NCBI GenBank assembly: GCA_900548365.1
Contig: URKM01000016.1
Coordinates: 1-36,919 of the forward strand
Length of the DNA: 36,919 nt
DNA from: an uncultured Collinsella sp.
Lineage (GTDB): Bacteria > Actinomycetota > Coriobacteriia > Coriobacteriales > Coriobacteriaceae
Reading direction: 5' to 3'
The position numbers and the translations under genes are program-made. Shown here one piece after another: positions 36,891-36,919 of this stretch (within the stretch, counting starts at the first letter, position 1; the number at the start of each line of letters is the position of its first letter). The notes beneath the pieces are model-generated. The model was not told where the DNA came from. It did no database searches and saw nothing but the letters and a program-made list of their open reading frames with translations.

Positions 36891-36919
36891 AATAGAACGG
36901 GAGTTCCCTTCCGTCAATC

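Noticed and set aside
36677..36892. TTG-started 71-residue minus-strand frame
   Set aside because: It starts inside the REP-like repeat, has no SD and encodes no recognisable protein.

Overview
The window looks like chromosome of a high-GC Gram-positive gut anaerobe of the Coriobacteriia, most like Collinsella. The basis is recalled protein similarity, the rpsF-ssb-rpsR-DUF2232-rplI-dnaB-purA gene order, and very large multidomain surface glycosidases with SLH or sortase-type anchors. No database search was possible. Nearly every gene lies on the minus strand; only the pyridoxal-kinase gene and the TRIC/UPF0126 gene are on the plus strand.

Region 1 (1-12437) holds two giant paralogous secreted glycoside hydrolases in tandem on the minus strand. 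The downstream one (5892 to beyond base 1, at least 1964 residues) ends in FIVAR helices and SLH repeats. The upstream one (11809-6374, 1811 residues) ends in an InlB/Flg_new-type repeat and an LVQTGD sortase-like signal. Each has its own leader. The two leaders share a 16-bp identical block, a CTGGT-N4-ACCAG palindrome at exactly the same spacing, and a set of CCGTT-type repeats. The palindrome resembles operators of GntR/HutC regulators such as NagR and DasR, which suggests joint control by an amino-sugar signal. The upstream gene has an unusually structured 3' UTR made of three consecutive long hairpins.

Region 2 (12438-27240) is mostly housekeeping: carAB (overlapping by 8 bp), a pyridoxal-kinase-like gene, a single-TM protein of unknown function, an ABC exporter, a Nudix hydrolase, purD, purA and dnaB. 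The gap upstream of the ABC exporter contains 32-bp direct repeats and a perfect 28-bp inverted repeat. A cluster of four DnaA-box-like sequences lies between dnaB and rplI.

Region 3 (27241-32530) holds the ribosomal/replication operon rpsF-ssb-rpsR-DUF2232-rplI, with a good promoter and a leader hairpin. It is preceded by a DUF4013 membrane protein with a long Ala-rich tail and a 184-residue protein of unknown function.

Region 4 (32660-36919) has two tRNA-Ser genes (CGA and GGA, both with encoded CCA), a TRIC/UPF0126 membrane protein, a repeat-rich intergenic element, typA/bipA and a small acidic protein of unknown function. Near the right edge a REP-like inverted repeat carries a 15-mer that also occurs in the typA leader.

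No CRISPR array, recognisable transposase or integrase, rRNA gene or known defence system was seen. The most unusual material is the paired, co-regulated surface hydrolases and the structured intergenic elements.
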